Source of the DNA: Saccharospirillum alexandrii_A
GTDB lineage: Bacteria; Pseudomonadota; Gammaproteobacteria; Pseudomonadales; Natronospirillaceae
DNA: 64,000 nucleotides
Reading direction: 5' to 3'
NCBI RefSeq assembly: GCF_043641555.1
Contig: NZ_JBHZRJ010000001.1
Coordinates: 496,001 to 560,000, forward strand
This document shows, piece after piece, positions 17,842 through 25,787 of the stretch (positions are counted from its first letter, which is position 1; every line of letters starts with the position of its first letter). Below the pieces are notes generated by a model. It worked only from the letters and a program-made list of their open reading frames with translations, had not been told where the DNA came from and searched no databases. A program made the translations under genes and the position numbers.

Positions 17842-17904
17842 GAGCTGCGAGCTGCGAGCTGCGAGTTATTAGCTAAAAGCTCGCGGCTCTCAGCTCGCAG
17901 CTCA
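17842..17904. terminator. Repeat-built hairpin between gcdR and vanR
   Basis: Three GCTGCGA units (17844..17864) face a complementary GCTCTCAGCTCGCAGCTCA arm (17886..17904) that runs into the vanR stop codon. The long stem would fold in either transcript and could end both convergent genes. There is no strong T run. The unit is one base different from the GCTGTGA repeat at the other end of gcdR. Confidence 0.55.
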
Positions 17905-18630
17905 CAAAGCCATTCCCTCAGGAACCCCAAACAGCGGGCCGTAACGCAGGCCAATGTAGGCGTGTTCGCGCATCAGCATTTCTGCGCGGGTGCTTTCTCT
18001 CATCACCAGGGCTTGCACTACGAGCTGGTGCTGCAGTTGCGCGACCTGGAGCTTGCGTTGCTCCTGGGCCAGGTGGTCGGTGTCGATGGTGATGGAGTCC
18101 GACGAGGCGAACGGAAGGTGGTTGTTGCGGGTGATGGCATCACTGATCGCCCGGCTACCCGCGTTGTTGACGATCAGGGCGTGAAAGCGCGCGTTGATGT
18201 CGCCCCAGTGTTCAATGTCTTCCTGGCTCAGCTGCGACTGGTTTATGAGCGCATCCCCTTCCTGAACGCAGCGTTCCAGTTGGTCTTTCAACTCTGCTGA
18301 TAAACCCTTCTCGGCCAGCCGACGCGCTGCCAGCCCTTCCAGTACGCCGCGTATTTCGACGCCGCACAAGACGTCGTCGGCCGACACTTCACGTACGACA
18401 TAGCCTTGCTTGCCGGTACGTTCCAGCAGGCCTTCCTGTTCCAGGGTGCGAAAGGCGAGTCTGACCGGTGTACGTGAGACGCCCAGTAGCTCGGCGACCT
18501 GTACTTCACGCAGTTTTTCACCGGGTTGGTAGCGACCATCGCGGATGTGTTTGCGCAGTGCGGTAATGGCGGTGTGGCTGATCTGGGTCATGATGAAAAC
18601 GGGATCCAGTGAGTCATTCGTGCTGGGCAT
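17902..18630 (-). CDS. vanR: GntR-family vanillate repressor
   Basis: The 242-residue protein has the GntR winged helix (KLREVQVAELLGVSRTPVRLAFRTLEQEGLL) and an all-helical FCD-type effector domain (GVEIRGVLEGLAARRLAEKGL). The sequence around these blocks is close to the VanR repressors that control vanAB, and the gene is divergent from vanA with three TGGATCCA sites between them. In Caulobacter VanR binds ATTGGATCCAAT, and vanillate relieves repression. Start choice is uncertain: 18630 (MPSTNDS) is given, but 18591 (MTQISHT) fits the homologues' N-termini equally well, and a partial operator GGATCCAG lies between the two. Confidence 0.87.
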   Translation of the reverse strand: MPSTNDSLDPVFIMTQISHTAITALRKHIRDGRYQPGEKLREVQVAELLGVSRTPVRLAFRTLEQEGLLERTGKQGYVVREVSADDVLCGVEIRGVLEGLAARRLAEKGLSAELKDQLERCVQEGDALINQSQLSQEDIEHWGDINARFHALIVNNAGSRAISDAITRNNHLPFASSDSITIDTDHLAQEQRKLQVAQLQHQLVVQALVMRESTRAEMLMREHAYIGLRYGPLFGVPEGMAL

Positions 18631-18674
18631 TCTCGGCCCAATGGGGGCATTGCGCAAGCCTTTCAGGTACATCC

Positions 18675-18756
18675 TGGATCCAAAAATAGGCACGAGTGGA
18701 TCCAAAACTGATATTTTTATTGACAAGCGGGGGTATGAAACCTATTTTTGGATCCA
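18675..18756 (+). promoter_or_regulatory. vanA promoter with three VanR operators
   Basis: The palindrome TGGATCCA occurs at 18675..18682, 18697..18704 and 18749..18756. The first and third lie in a perfect 16-bp inverted arrangement (TGGATCCAAAAATAGG versus its complement). Between the second and third is a near-consensus sigma-70 promoter, TTGACA (18720..18725), a 17-bp spacer, and TATTTT (18743..18748). A repressor on site 3 would cover the -10 and start region, and one on site 2 would sit next to the -35. Confidence 0.88.
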
Positions 18757-18830
18757 TAACTGATGTCGACGGATAAAAACAAGCGAGTCGACCGACCCAA
18801 CCACACGACCCGATGCAGTGGAGAACCGCC

Positions 18831-19883
18831 ATGACCGTGCAAGCCTCCTGGCCGACCAATACCTGGTACGTTGCCTTTTCGTCCGATGAAATAACCGACA
18901 AGCCACAGGGCCGCCAGATTTGTGGCCAGCGTATGGTGTTCTACCGCACCCAGAACGAGAAAATCGTTGCCCTGGCCGACTTCTGCCCGCACCGGGGTGC
19001 GCCGCTCTCGTTGGGTTATGTAAACGATGAAGGTGACCTGGTCTGCGGTTACCACGGTATGGTGATGAACTGCGATGGCAACTGTAAGTCGATGCCGGGC
19101 CAGCGCGTCAATGCGTTTCCGGGCATTACTGCTTACCCGGTCGAAGAGCGTTATGGCTTTATCTGGGTTTGGCCGGGCGATGCCGAAAAGGCCGATACCG
19201 ATCTGATTCCCAAGTTCGACTTCTTTGATGACCCGGACTGGGCTTACGGCGGCGGTGTTTATCACATCAACTGCAACTACAAGTTGATGGTCGACAATCT
19301 GATGGACCTGACGCACGAGACCTATGTGCACGCGTCCAGCATTGGTCAGCCCGAGATCGAAGACGAAGCACCCGATTCCTTTAAGGACGGCGATACCGTG
19401 GTCACCAAGCGCACCATGGAAAGCATCAAGGCGCCTCCGTTCTGGCAAAACGCTCTGAAATTCAACGATCTGGAACCAACCGCCGATGTCGACCGCTGGC
19501 AGATCAGTCGCTTTACGCCGCCCAGCCACATCATGATCAACGTCGGCGTGGCTGTTGCCGGCCAGGGTGGATTCGATGCCCCGGCCGACCAGAAGGCTTC
19601 AAGCGTTGTGGTCGATTTCATTACCCCGGAAACCGAAACCTCGATCTGGTACTACTGGGGCATGGCTCGTAACTTCAAGCCGCAGGATCAGGAACTGACC
19701 AAGACCATTCGCGAAGGCCAGGGCCAGATTTTCTCGGAAGATCTGGAGATGCTGGAAGCCCAGCAACAGAACCTGATCGATAACCCTGACCGTCAGTTGC
19801 TGAAACTGAACATCGACGGCGGTGGTGTATTGGCGCGCCGCATGATCGACAAGATCCTCAAGCAGGAAGCGTCGGCGTCTTAA
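18831..19883 (+). CDS. vanA: Vanillate O-demethylase oxygenase subunit
   Basis: The 350-residue protein is a Rieske non-haem iron oxygenase: the cluster ligands are in ADFCPHRGAPLS and CGYHGMVMN, and the mononuclear iron site is DNLMDLTHETYVHAS. With the reductase VanB it removes the methyl group of vanillate as formaldehyde, giving protocatechuate. The start at 18831 (MTVQASWPTNTW) has GGAG eight bases upstream, and an earlier in-frame ATG at 18813 lacks a site. It is expressed from the VanR-controlled promoter. A palindromic element separates it from vanB, which could lower or uncouple the downstream message. Confidence 0.93.
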   Translation: MTVQASWPTNTWYVAFSSDEITDKPQGRQICGQRMVFYRTQNEKIVALADFCPHRGAPLSLGYVNDEGDLVCGYHGMVMNCDGNCKSMPGQRVNAFPGITAYPVEERYGFIWVWPGDAEKADTDLIPKFDFFDDPDWAYGGGVYHINCNYKLMVDNLMDLTHETYVHASSIGQPEIEDEAPDSFKDGDTVVTKRTMESIKAPPFWQNALKFNDLEPTADVDRWQISRFTPPSHIMINVGVAVAGQGGFDAPADQKASSVVVDFITPETETSIWYYWGMARNFKPQDQELTKTIREGQGQIFSEDLEMLEAQQQNLIDNPDRQLLKLNIDGGGVLARRMIDKILKQEASAS

Positions 19884-19914
19884 ATCTTCGAGATTTGAAG
19901 TTCGCAACGTGCGA

Positions 19915-20027
19915 GCGAAGGGTGCCTGTGGTGCCTGTGCGGGGGAGTCCGCAGCATGGATGCTGCGGTCTAGGCTCCATGGATGGATTTACGCCGACCC
20001 CGCACAGGTACCACCGGTAGCCTTCGC
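19915..20027 (+). repeat. 113-bp palindromic element, copy R4
   Basis: It lies within the vanAB operon. The arms meet at GCGAAG (19915..) and CTTCGC (..20027) and the inner arm CCTGTGCGGGG pairs with CCCCGCACAGG. The apical hairpin is CCGCAGCATGGATGCTGCGG. Weaker complementarity continues into both flanks. Confidence 0.9.
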
Positions 20028-20117
20028 GGAATGTAGCCACTTAGTGAACTCCAGGCTTGAGCTAATCCGAACAGTGCCCGGCCACTTTGGCCGGGCGCAC
20101 TGTCTACCGGAGTTGGT

Positions 20118-21092
20118 ATGAGTAAAAAAACCACCCTGTCGATGATCGTCAAGGTCAACAAAAAAGTCGCCGAGGCCGATGGCATTGTGCGAGTGGAACT
20201 GGTCGACCCGCACGATCGTGAACTGCCGGCGTTTACCGCGGGCAGCCACATCGATGTGCAGGTTGCACCGGATACCATTCGCCAGTATTCGCTGAGCAAT
20301 GCCCCCTGGGATAATAAACGGTATCAGTTGGGTGTGCTGCGCGAACCGGAATCACGCGGTGGGTCTACGGCAGTGCATGACGCACTCAACGAAGGTGACC
20401 TGTTGCAAATCAGTGCGCCGCGCAATCATTTTGAATTGCGTCCGGCGGCCAGGAAATCCGTGCTGTTGGCCGGTGGCATTGGCATCACGCCGATTTATTC
20501 CATGGCCCAGCAACTCGATCGCGATGGTCAGGAATTCGAATGTCACTATGCCGCCAAGTCACGTGGCTGCATGGCGTTTCTGGATGAACTGGAAGATGGG
20601 TCGTTTAGCGATAAGTGCCATTTCTACCTGAGCGATGAACCGGATACCGGTCGCATCGATATGGCGGCACTGGCGAAAAACGTCGAACCGGATACGCATC
20701 TGTATGTGTGCGGCCCGGAGCGGTTTACCGACAGTGCTCTGAAAACTTTTAAAGACGCCGGCTGGCCTGTCGATCACTTGCACACCGAATACTTTGTGGC
20801 AGAAGACATTGATACGTCAGCTGATGGCAGCTTCAAGGTTAGGATTGCGAGCACCGGTGAGGAGTTTGATATCCCGGCTGATGAGACCATCGCCAATGTG
20901 CTGATCGACAACGACATCGATTTACTAACATCGTGTGAGCAAGGCATTTGCGGTACCTGCCTGACCAAAGTGTTGGAAGGTACGCCGGAGCATCGAGACC
21001 GTTATCTCGATGACGACGAGCATGCCGCGAACGATCAGATGACGGTGTGTTGTTCCCGCTCCAAATCACCGCTGTTGGTGTTGGATCTGTAA
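20118..21092 (+). CDS. vanB: Vanillate O-demethylase reductase subunit
   Basis: The 324-residue protein is a phthalate-dioxygenase-reductase-like flavoprotein. An N-terminal flavin domain (RQYSLSNAPWD) precedes an NAD(P)-binding domain (LLAGGIGITPIYSMA and YVCGPERFT), and a plant-type [2Fe-2S] ferredoxin domain lies at the C-terminus with Cys ligands in SCEQGICGTCL and a final Cys in TVCCSRS. It passes electrons from NADH to VanA. CGGAG precedes the ATG. A hairpin at 21099 follows the stop. Confidence 0.93.
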   Translation: MSKKTTLSMIVKVNKKVAEADGIVRVELVDPHDRELPAFTAGSHIDVQVAPDTIRQYSLSNAPWDNKRYQLGVLREPESRGGSTAVHDALNEGDLLQISAPRNHFELRPAARKSVLLAGGIGITPIYSMAQQLDRDGQEFECHYAAKSRGCMAFLDELEDGSFSDKCHFYLSDEPDTGRIDMAALAKNVEPDTHLYVCGPERFTDSALKTFKDAGWPVDHLHTEYFVAEDIDTSADGSFKVRIASTGEEFDIPADETIANVLIDNDIDLLTSCEQGICGTCLTKVLEGTPEHRDRYLDDDEHAANDQMTVCCSRSKSPLLVLDL

Positions 21093-21098
21093 CGTCTG

Positions 21099-21116
21099 TG
21101 CGCCCTCCGGGGCGCA
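21099..21116 (+). terminator. Hairpin after vanB
   Basis: TGCGCCC (21099..21105) and GGGCGCA (21110..21116) form a 7-bp stem with a TCCG loop, six bases after the vanB stop. The following ACTTCTGTT is only weakly T-rich. Confidence 0.5.
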
Positions 21117-21158
21117 ACTTCTGTTAGCATGGGGCTTCGGCAAAAACGAGGCACCTCA

Positions 21159-21878
21159 ATGCGCCCCCTGTTTGAACAAATCGATACCCGCCCAACTCCC
21201 ATCGGCCAGATTACCCTGCGTCGCCGGCGTATTCCCGGTCTAACGGACGACGACATCTATGAAGTAAAGCTCGGCGAAGAGTTCCTGATGTCCAGCCTGT
21301 TTGTTAAAGCCGAAGAAGCGCTGTCTGATCTGGGGTTAGCCGCATTGGATGATCGACCAGCCGACATTGTCGTCGGCGGTCTTGGCCTTGGCTATACCGC
21401 TGTTGCAGCCTTGAAGCACGAAAAAGTGCGTTCGATGCTGGTGGTCGAATTACTGGAACCGGTTATCGAGTGGCACCAGGCCGAAGACGTGCCACTGGGT
21501 GCCATACTGAACGCCGACCCGCGTAACCGCTACGTTCAGGGCAGCTTTTTCGACCTCGCCAAAGGCGAGCCCACCGGCTTCGACCCGGAGCAGCCGGGCC
21601 GCGTTTTCGATGCCATTCTGCTGGATATTGACCATTCCCCTAGCGCCTTGCTCAATGCGGGCAACGCCTCGTTCTACCAGCCCGACACGCTAGCCGCCAT
21701 GGCCGGCCAGCTACGCGATCAGGGCGTGTTTGCCCTCTGGTCCAATGAACCGCCAGCCCCCGATTTTGTGGCGGTTCTGGAGTCGGCTTTCAGCCGGGTT
21801 GAGTCGCATATCATTCGGTTTTATAACCCTTTTCAGAATAACGAAGCGACGGCTACGGTTTATGTGGCGGTTAAATAG
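21159..21878 (+). CDS. Spermidine synthase-like SAM-dependent methyltransferase fold protein
   Basis: The 239-residue protein has a class I SAM fold with VVGGLGLGYTAVAAL as the glycine-rich nucleotide loop, MLVVELLEPVIEW as the acidic beta-2 end, and DAILLDIDHSP where spermidine synthases have their catalytic acid region. It resembles the spermidine/spermine synthase superfamily but is short and lacks the usual N-terminal beta domain, so a polyamine role is doubtful. It sits between vanB and ligA on the same strand, though separated from each by hairpins. A link to vanillate metabolism is therefore unproven. The start at 21159 follows GAGG. Confidence 0.6.
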   Translation: MRPLFEQIDTRPTPIGQITLRRRRIPGLTDDDIYEVKLGEEFLMSSLFVKAEEALSDLGLAALDDRPADIVVGGLGLGYTAVAALKHEKVRSMLVVELLEPVIEWHQAEDVPLGAILNADPRNRYVQGSFFDLAKGEPTGFDPEQPGRVFDAILLDIDHSPSALLNAGNASFYQPDTLAAMAGQLRDQGVFALWSNEPPAPDFVAVLESAFSRVESHIIRFYNPFQNNEATATVYVAVK

Positions 21879-21928
21879 CCGTTGGCTTCACGTTTCGGAG
21901 TTCGGGTAAGTTGAATTGTCATGAGTCC

Positions 21929-22112
21929 GTGTCAGGCACCGGGTATGTCTGTCCGGGGTCGGCGTAAACCCGTCCATGGGGCCTAGATCGCATGATATGA
22001 ATCCCATCCATGGGATTCACCCTCCGGGCTCGCTACGCTCATGCTAAAACGCTCCTGGCGTTTTAGTCCATGTCGCGAACTTCCCCAGACAGACATACCC
22101 GGCACCTGACAC
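21929..22112 (-). repeat. Palindromic element, 184-bp subtype, copy R5
   Basis: The 30-bp arms start GTGTCAGGCACCGGGTAT and end with the complement at 22112, and the core is in reverse orientation. The 71-bp module (about 21994..22068) replaces the apical loop and contains two nested hairpins, GAATCCC/GGGATTC and CTAAAACGC/GCGTTTTAG. Apart from this element, 21879..22300 has no gene. Confidence 0.9.
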
Positions 22113-22300
22113 TCAGTTGGTGCGAACTCCGAAACCCGATGCCTGGAAGTGGAACACTTCAAGGCAATTCTCGCAGTCGTTGCAATAACGCGAACGTACT
22201 GTCTGGGCATCAGCCCGACCAAAAATTGATCCAGATCAGTCTTTTTAGCCCATCAGCGATTACCTTTGGCCAACAGATACAGGCAGCCAGAGGACCCACC

Positions 22301-22645
22301 ATGAACCCCGCCAGGAACCCGCTGGATACCGTCACCTTTGATGGTCCCAAAGCCACTCAGGGCTATAACCTGAACAAGATGTGTTACTCCTTCAATGAAG
22401 CCAGTGCCCGTGAAGCGTTTAAGGCGGATGAAGCCGCTTATTGCGATCGCTTTGGTCTGACCGCCGAACAGAAAGCGGCCATTCAACAGCGCGACATTCT
22501 GCGCCTGCTGGAATTGGGCGGCAGTATTTACTACCTGGCCAAGTTCGCGGGCTTGCTGGGGTTGTCGGTTCAGGACGTTGGGGGTTTGCAAACCGGCATG
22601 AGTACTGAAGCCTTCAAAGAAAAACTGGTGCGGATGGGAGACTGA
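22301..22645 (+). CDS. ligA: Protocatechuate 4,5-dioxygenase alpha subunit
   Basis: The 114-residue protein corresponds to the small helical LigA subunit: MCYSFNEASAREAFKADEAAYCDRFGLT and RDILRLLELGGSIYYLAKFAGLLG are characteristic. LigA caps the active site of LigB in the heteromeric type II extradiol dioxygenase. AGAGG lies before the ATG, and the stop is separated from ligB by two bases, so the subunits are cotranslated. The residues preceding this start in the longer reading frame run through a repeat and are not coding. Confidence 0.92.
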   Translation: MNPARNPLDTVTFDGPKATQGYNLNKMCYSFNEASAREAFKADEAAYCDRFGLTAEQKAAIQQRDILRLLELGGSIYYLAKFAGLLGLSVQDVGGLQTGMSTEAFKEKLVRMGD

Positions 22646-22647
22646 GC

Positions 22648-23487
22648 ATGGCAAAGATTATAGGTGCCGTCGGCACGTCACACATTCCGGCGATCGGTAA
22701 AGCGATGGACCAGGGGCTGGAGCAAACGCCGTACTGGAAGGACTTTTTTGATGCCTACCCGCCGGTGCGCACCTGGCTGAAGGAGCAGGCTCCGGACATC
22801 GCCGTGGTGTTTTACAACGACCATGGGCTGTCGTTCTTTCTTGATAAAAAACCGACGTATGCGATCGGCGCAGCGCCGGAATACACCAATGCCGACGAAG
22901 GCTGGGGTATCCAGCCCATCGCGCCCATCACCGGTGAAACCGAGCTTGCCTGGCACATCATTAATAACCTGATAGAAGACGAATTCGATGTCACCGTCTG
23001 CCAGGAATTGCGGGTTGACCATGGCCTCACCGTGCCGATGACGCTGCTGTGGCCGAACGAGGAATACCGCAAGATCAAGGTGATTCCCGTTGCCATTAAC
23101 TGCGAGCGGCACCCCATGCCCAAACCGTCCCGGTCTTACAAGCTGGGTCAGTCGATCGGGCGGGCGATTCAGTCGTGGGACAGCGATGAGAAGGTGGTTG
23201 TGCTGGGTACCGGTGGTCTGTCACACCAGCTCGATGGTGCCCGCGCTGGCTTCATCAACAAAGCGTTTGACCTGTACTGCATGGACAAACTGGTCTCCAA
23301 CCCCGAGGCTCTGCTGGGATATTCCAACGCCGACCTGACCGAAACCGCCGGTGCCCAGGGCGTTGAACTGGCGATGTGGCTGGCAATGCGTGGCGCGCTG
23401 GAAGGGTCGGTGAAATTGCTGCACCAGAACTACCACATTCCGGTCTCTAATACCGGCGCCGGGCTGATGCTGCTGGAGCCGACCTGA
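22648..23487 (+). CDS. ligB: Protocatechuate 4,5-dioxygenase beta (catalytic) subunit
   Basis: The 279-residue protein is a class III extradiol dioxygenase. His12 in GTSHIPAIG and the His in FYNDHGLSFF are predicted Fe(II) ligands, and VDHGLTVP and GTGGLSHQLDG are the further conserved histidine segments. It opens protocatechuate between carbons 4 and 5 to 4-carboxy-2-hydroxymuconate semialdehyde, the next step after VanAB. Genes for later steps (dehydrogenase, hydrolase, hydratase, aldolase) are not in the window, so the pathway is completed elsewhere. The gallate dioxygenase alternative is less likely because alpha and beta are separate. Confidence 0.92.
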   Translation: MAKIIGAVGTSHIPAIGKAMDQGLEQTPYWKDFFDAYPPVRTWLKEQAPDIAVVFYNDHGLSFFLDKKPTYAIGAAPEYTNADEGWGIQPIAPITGETELAWHIINNLIEDEFDVTVCQELRVDHGLTVPMTLLWPNEEYRKIKVIPVAINCERHPMPKPSRSYKLGQSIGRAIQSWDSDEKVVVLGTGGLSHQLDGARAGFINKAFDLYCMDKLVSNPEALLGYSNADLTETAGAQGVELAMWLAMRGALEGSVKLLHQNYHIPVSNTGAGLMLLEPT

Positions 23488-23490
23488 GGG

Positions 23491-23748
23491 TCAGCCTCCG
23501 CGCTTTATGACCGCATCCACATAGCTGCAGGAAGCGTTAATGTCATAGCCCTGGTCCCGTGCCCACGTGAGCCCGGCATCCACCAGCTGCCGGGCCAGAC
23601 CGTGGTGGCGCAGAGCAGGCGGGACAAAGGTATGGTCAAAGTCGACCTGGCTGGATCCCTGTGGATGGTGATAGGTCAAAGACGACGTTTCGCCATCCAT
23701 CTCGATCACAAAACGATGGTGTTCGGGCTGATGCTGAACATCAGGCAT
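23491..23748 (-). CDS. Small GNAT-type N-acetyltransferase (YjdJ/GNAT14-like)
   Basis: The 85-residue protein has the compact single-domain acetyltransferase pattern: SSLTYHHP, then VDFDHTFVPPALRHHGLARQLVDAGLTWAR, where RHHGLA is the acetyl-CoA pyrophosphate loop, and a terminal CSYVDAVI strand. Such minimal GNATs are widespread and uncharacterised. The ATG at 23748 has GGAG seven bases upstream. It converges on ligB with a three-base gap and probably forms a transcript with the DUF2789 gene just upstream. Confidence 0.75.
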   Translation of the reverse strand: MPDVQHQPEHHRFVIEMDGETSSLTYHHPQGSSQVDFDHTFVPPALRHHGLARQLVDAGLTWARDQGYDINASCSYVDAVIKRGG

Positions 23749-23769
23749 AGCGTGCTCCTGCAAAACGGG

Positions 23770-24006
23770 TTACGAATTCTTGTGCAGCAGGGATTCCATC
23801 GTATCGACCAGCTCAGCCCATTCGGCGTCGTCATCGCGCATCCGGGTCAGCGCCAGACGTTGTTCGAAGCTTAGAAAGTCCGCTTCTGACACATCTTCAT
23901 CCTGCCCGAGATGATGATGCCGGAAGAAGGCTTCTATGGCGTCCTGGCTGCTGTCGAGCCCCAGTTGGTCGAATAGCGTGGTCATATCCGGTAAGGGTGT
24001 CAGCAT
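23770..24006 (-). CDS. DUF2789 family protein
   Basis: The 78-residue acidic protein contains TTLFDQLGLDSSQDAIEAFFRHHHL and DDAEWAELVDTMESLLHK, the layout of DUF2789 proteins, which are around 75 residues and of unknown function. The start at 24006 was preferred to the longer frame because the upstream residues are not conserved-looking. It is 21 bases upstream of the small acetyltransferase gene on the same strand, so the two likely share a transcript. Confidence 0.7.
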   Translation of the reverse strand: MLTPLPDMTTLFDQLGLDSSQDAIEAFFRHHHLGQDEDVSEADFLSFEQRLALTRMRDDDAEWAELVDTMESLLHKNS

Positions 24007-24132
24007 ACGATTTACCCCCCACGTGCAGTTAGCGTGAACCCCAAGCATAGCTGTTTCATATGACACTACCATTGCCGGGCGCTAAACCGATGCCCAGCCC
24101 CCGTAAAACCGTCAATCTGGATGAACAGCGGC

Positions 24133-24696
24133 TCAGATGGCCCGTCCCTCGATCTCCTGGCGCAAGCGCTCGAGGTTGCGCTGGCTTTGGGTAGATTGTG
24201 GGTAGATATCCAGCACCTGTTCGTAGGCCCGTATCGCTGCGGCCGGTTGTTGCAGACGCGCGAAAATCGACCCAAGCCCGGCCAGGGCGCCAAAATGGCG
24301 GGGTTCAAGCGTCAGGGTCTGTTCGATATCGGCCATCGACTGGCTGATGTCGCCGCGCAGGTAGTGCAGGGTAGCCCGTTTGTTCCACGCCTCTGCGAAC
24401 TCGGGTTCTTCGTCAATCAGTTGGTCAAACAGCCCCAGGGCCATATCAAATTCACCCCGCTGCATGGCGCGAACGCCCCGGCGCAGCTGCCGTGTCGCTT
24501 CATCTGTAGGGCCCCGGCTCCACAGCACCCAGATTTGCTGTTCAATCACCGAGGAAACATTCACCCCGGGCGAGGATTGCAGTTCGTCGAAGAGGGGGTC
24601 GAGTCGCTCGTCATTCTGGTCAGCATTTACGCCTGTGGTAACCCACAGCACCGCTGCCATCAGCCAGGTCCAGTGGGTGTGGCGGACGCAGTTCAT
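24133..24696 (-). CDS. Secreted tetratricopeptide-repeat protein
   Basis: A signal peptide (MNCVRHTHWTWLMAAVLWVTTGVNA) leads into a 187-residue precursor with about three TPR units: GVRAMQRGEFDMALGLFDQLI, AEAWNKRATLHYLRGDISQSM and HFGALAGLGSIFARLQQPAAA. The Gly/Ala/Tyr positions fit the TPR consensus. It should be a periplasmic scaffold; no partner is evident. The start at 24696 follows GGAGG, and the longer frame's ATG lies over that site. Confidence 0.8.
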   Translation of the reverse strand: MNCVRHTHWTWLMAAVLWVTTGVNADQNDERLDPLFDELQSSPGVNVSSVIEQQIWVLWSRGPTDEATRQLRRGVRAMQRGEFDMALGLFDQLIDEEPEFAEAWNKRATLHYLRGDISQSMADIEQTLTLEPRHFGALAGLGSIFARLQQPAAAIRAYEQVLDIYPQSTQSQRNLERLRQEIEGRAI

Positions 24697-24829
24697 CACA
24701 GGTACCTCCATCCGTTGCAGCACTTTATTCGCTGCCGTCTGCAGAATAGACCATTTTCGACTGCGTCGAGGGCTTGGGTGCCTTCGGTTTTAAGTTTGGA
24801 GTTCCCGGATGCTGTATTGCCAGTAGCCC

Positions 24830-24942
24830 GCACCGGCTACCAGGTAGGCCTATCGGGGGTCAGCGTAAACCCATCCATGGGGCCTGGACCGCAGCGTCCT
24901 TGCTGCGGACCACCCCCGATAGGCCTACCTGGCATCCGGCGC
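24830..24942 (-). repeat. 113-bp palindromic element, copy R6
   Basis: The inner arms CCAGGTAGGCCTATCGGGGG and their exact complement frame a reverse-orientation core. The apical hairpin CCGCAGCGTCCTTGCTGCGG departs from the usual CATCCATG loop yet keeps the stem. It lies between the TPR gene start and the puuR stop. Confidence 0.9.
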
Positions 24943-24973
24943 TAACTCTGTGTTACCGAAATCCGAACTCGAG

Positions 24974-25522
24974 TTAGAAGTTGGCGGGTGTGGTGGCCGA
25001 TACGATCTGGCAGGGCTCGTCGAACGGGTTTCGAAAGCGGTGTGGCCGGGTCGAGTCGAAATAGTAGGCATCGCCGGTTTTCAGTTCGTACACCTCGGTG
25101 CCTACCGTCAACTCAAAGCGGCCGCTGATGACCAGCCCCGCTTCTTCGCCTTCATGCACGTAGAGGTCGGCGCCGGTATCGGAACCGGGCTCGTAGGTCT
25201 CGATCATAAAGGCCAGGGCGCGGCGGCCATAGGCCTTGCCCACTAGCTTCATGCTGACGTCGTTGACCGACAGATCCATGAACTCATCCGGGCTGTAAAC
25301 CACCGGCTGGCTGGCATCGGTTTCCGCCTCTTCGGCAAAGAACTCGACCAGCGACATCGGAATGCCCTGCAGCACCTTTTTCAGCGAGCCGACACTGGGG
25401 CTAACACTGTTCTTTTCGATCATCGAAATGGTGCTGTTGGTGACACCGGCACGCTTGGCCAGCTCGCGCTGCGACAAGCCTTTTTGTTTGCGTATAACTT
25501 TGAGTCGTTCACCCACGTCCAA
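24974..25522 (-). CDS. puuR: XRE-cupin regulator, PuuR-like
   Basis: The 182-residue protein has an N-terminal XRE helix-turn-helix (LKVIRKQKGLSQRELAKRAG, then STISMIEKNSVSPS) and a C-terminal cupin (YVHEGEEAGLVISGRFEL, GDAYYFDSTRPHRF). Size and order match PuuR, the repressor of putrescine utilisation, and it is divergent from a PuuB-like oxidase. The start is most likely TTG at 25522, because a strong GGAGGAAA lies directly upstream and translation there gives LDVGERLKVIRK, the expected N-terminus; no ATG is suitably placed. The frame extends further upstream but without similarity. Confidence 0.82.
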   Translation of the reverse strand: MDVGERLKVIRKQKGLSQRELAKRAGVTNSTISMIEKNSVSPSVGSLKKVLQGIPMSLVEFFAEEAETDASQPVVYSPDEFMDLSVNDVSMKLVGKAYGRRALAFMIETYEPGSDTGADLYVHEGEEAGLVISGRFELTVGTEVYELKTGDAYYFDSTRPHRFRNPFDEPCQIVSATTPANF

Positions 25523-25659
25523 GGGTTGTTTCCTCCGGTAACGAGCGTAATTCCATGGAAAGCGGCATGATAAGTCACCTGATGCCGACCATTCATTATT
25601 TTTTACAGAGTGTAGCAAATACTGGCAACTCCTAGATATGTCTATCTGGTTCAGTTGCA

Positions 25660-25716
25660 CTACCCGGCATCCGGTGCGGACCAATGCCTATGAGGTGAAC
25701 CGAACGCCGAAACTTG
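25660..25716 (+). repeat. Probable relic of a palindromic element arm
   Basis: CTACCCGGCATCCGG followed by TGCGGACCAATGCC, GTGAAC and CTTGA in order resembles the right flank of copy R12 (62483..62530), including the TGCGGACCAA stretch. There is no matching left arm or core, so it looks like a solo half-element in the puuR/puuB intergenic region. Confidence 0.4.
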
Positions 25717-25787
25717 AGTTGTAAATCATTGCCATTTATGTCAAAAATACCGAACATTCGATGATTATAATTGACGGCCCCGACTTC

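Noticed and set aside
21159..21878. True spermidine synthase (speE)
   Set aside because: It lacks the N-terminal beta domain, the length is short, and no speD or other polyamine gene is near.
22301..23487. Gallate dioxygenase instead of protocatechuate 4,5-dioxygenase
   Set aside because: Gallate dioxygenases carry the alpha-like part fused to the beta part, whereas here two separate subunits are encoded next to vanAB.
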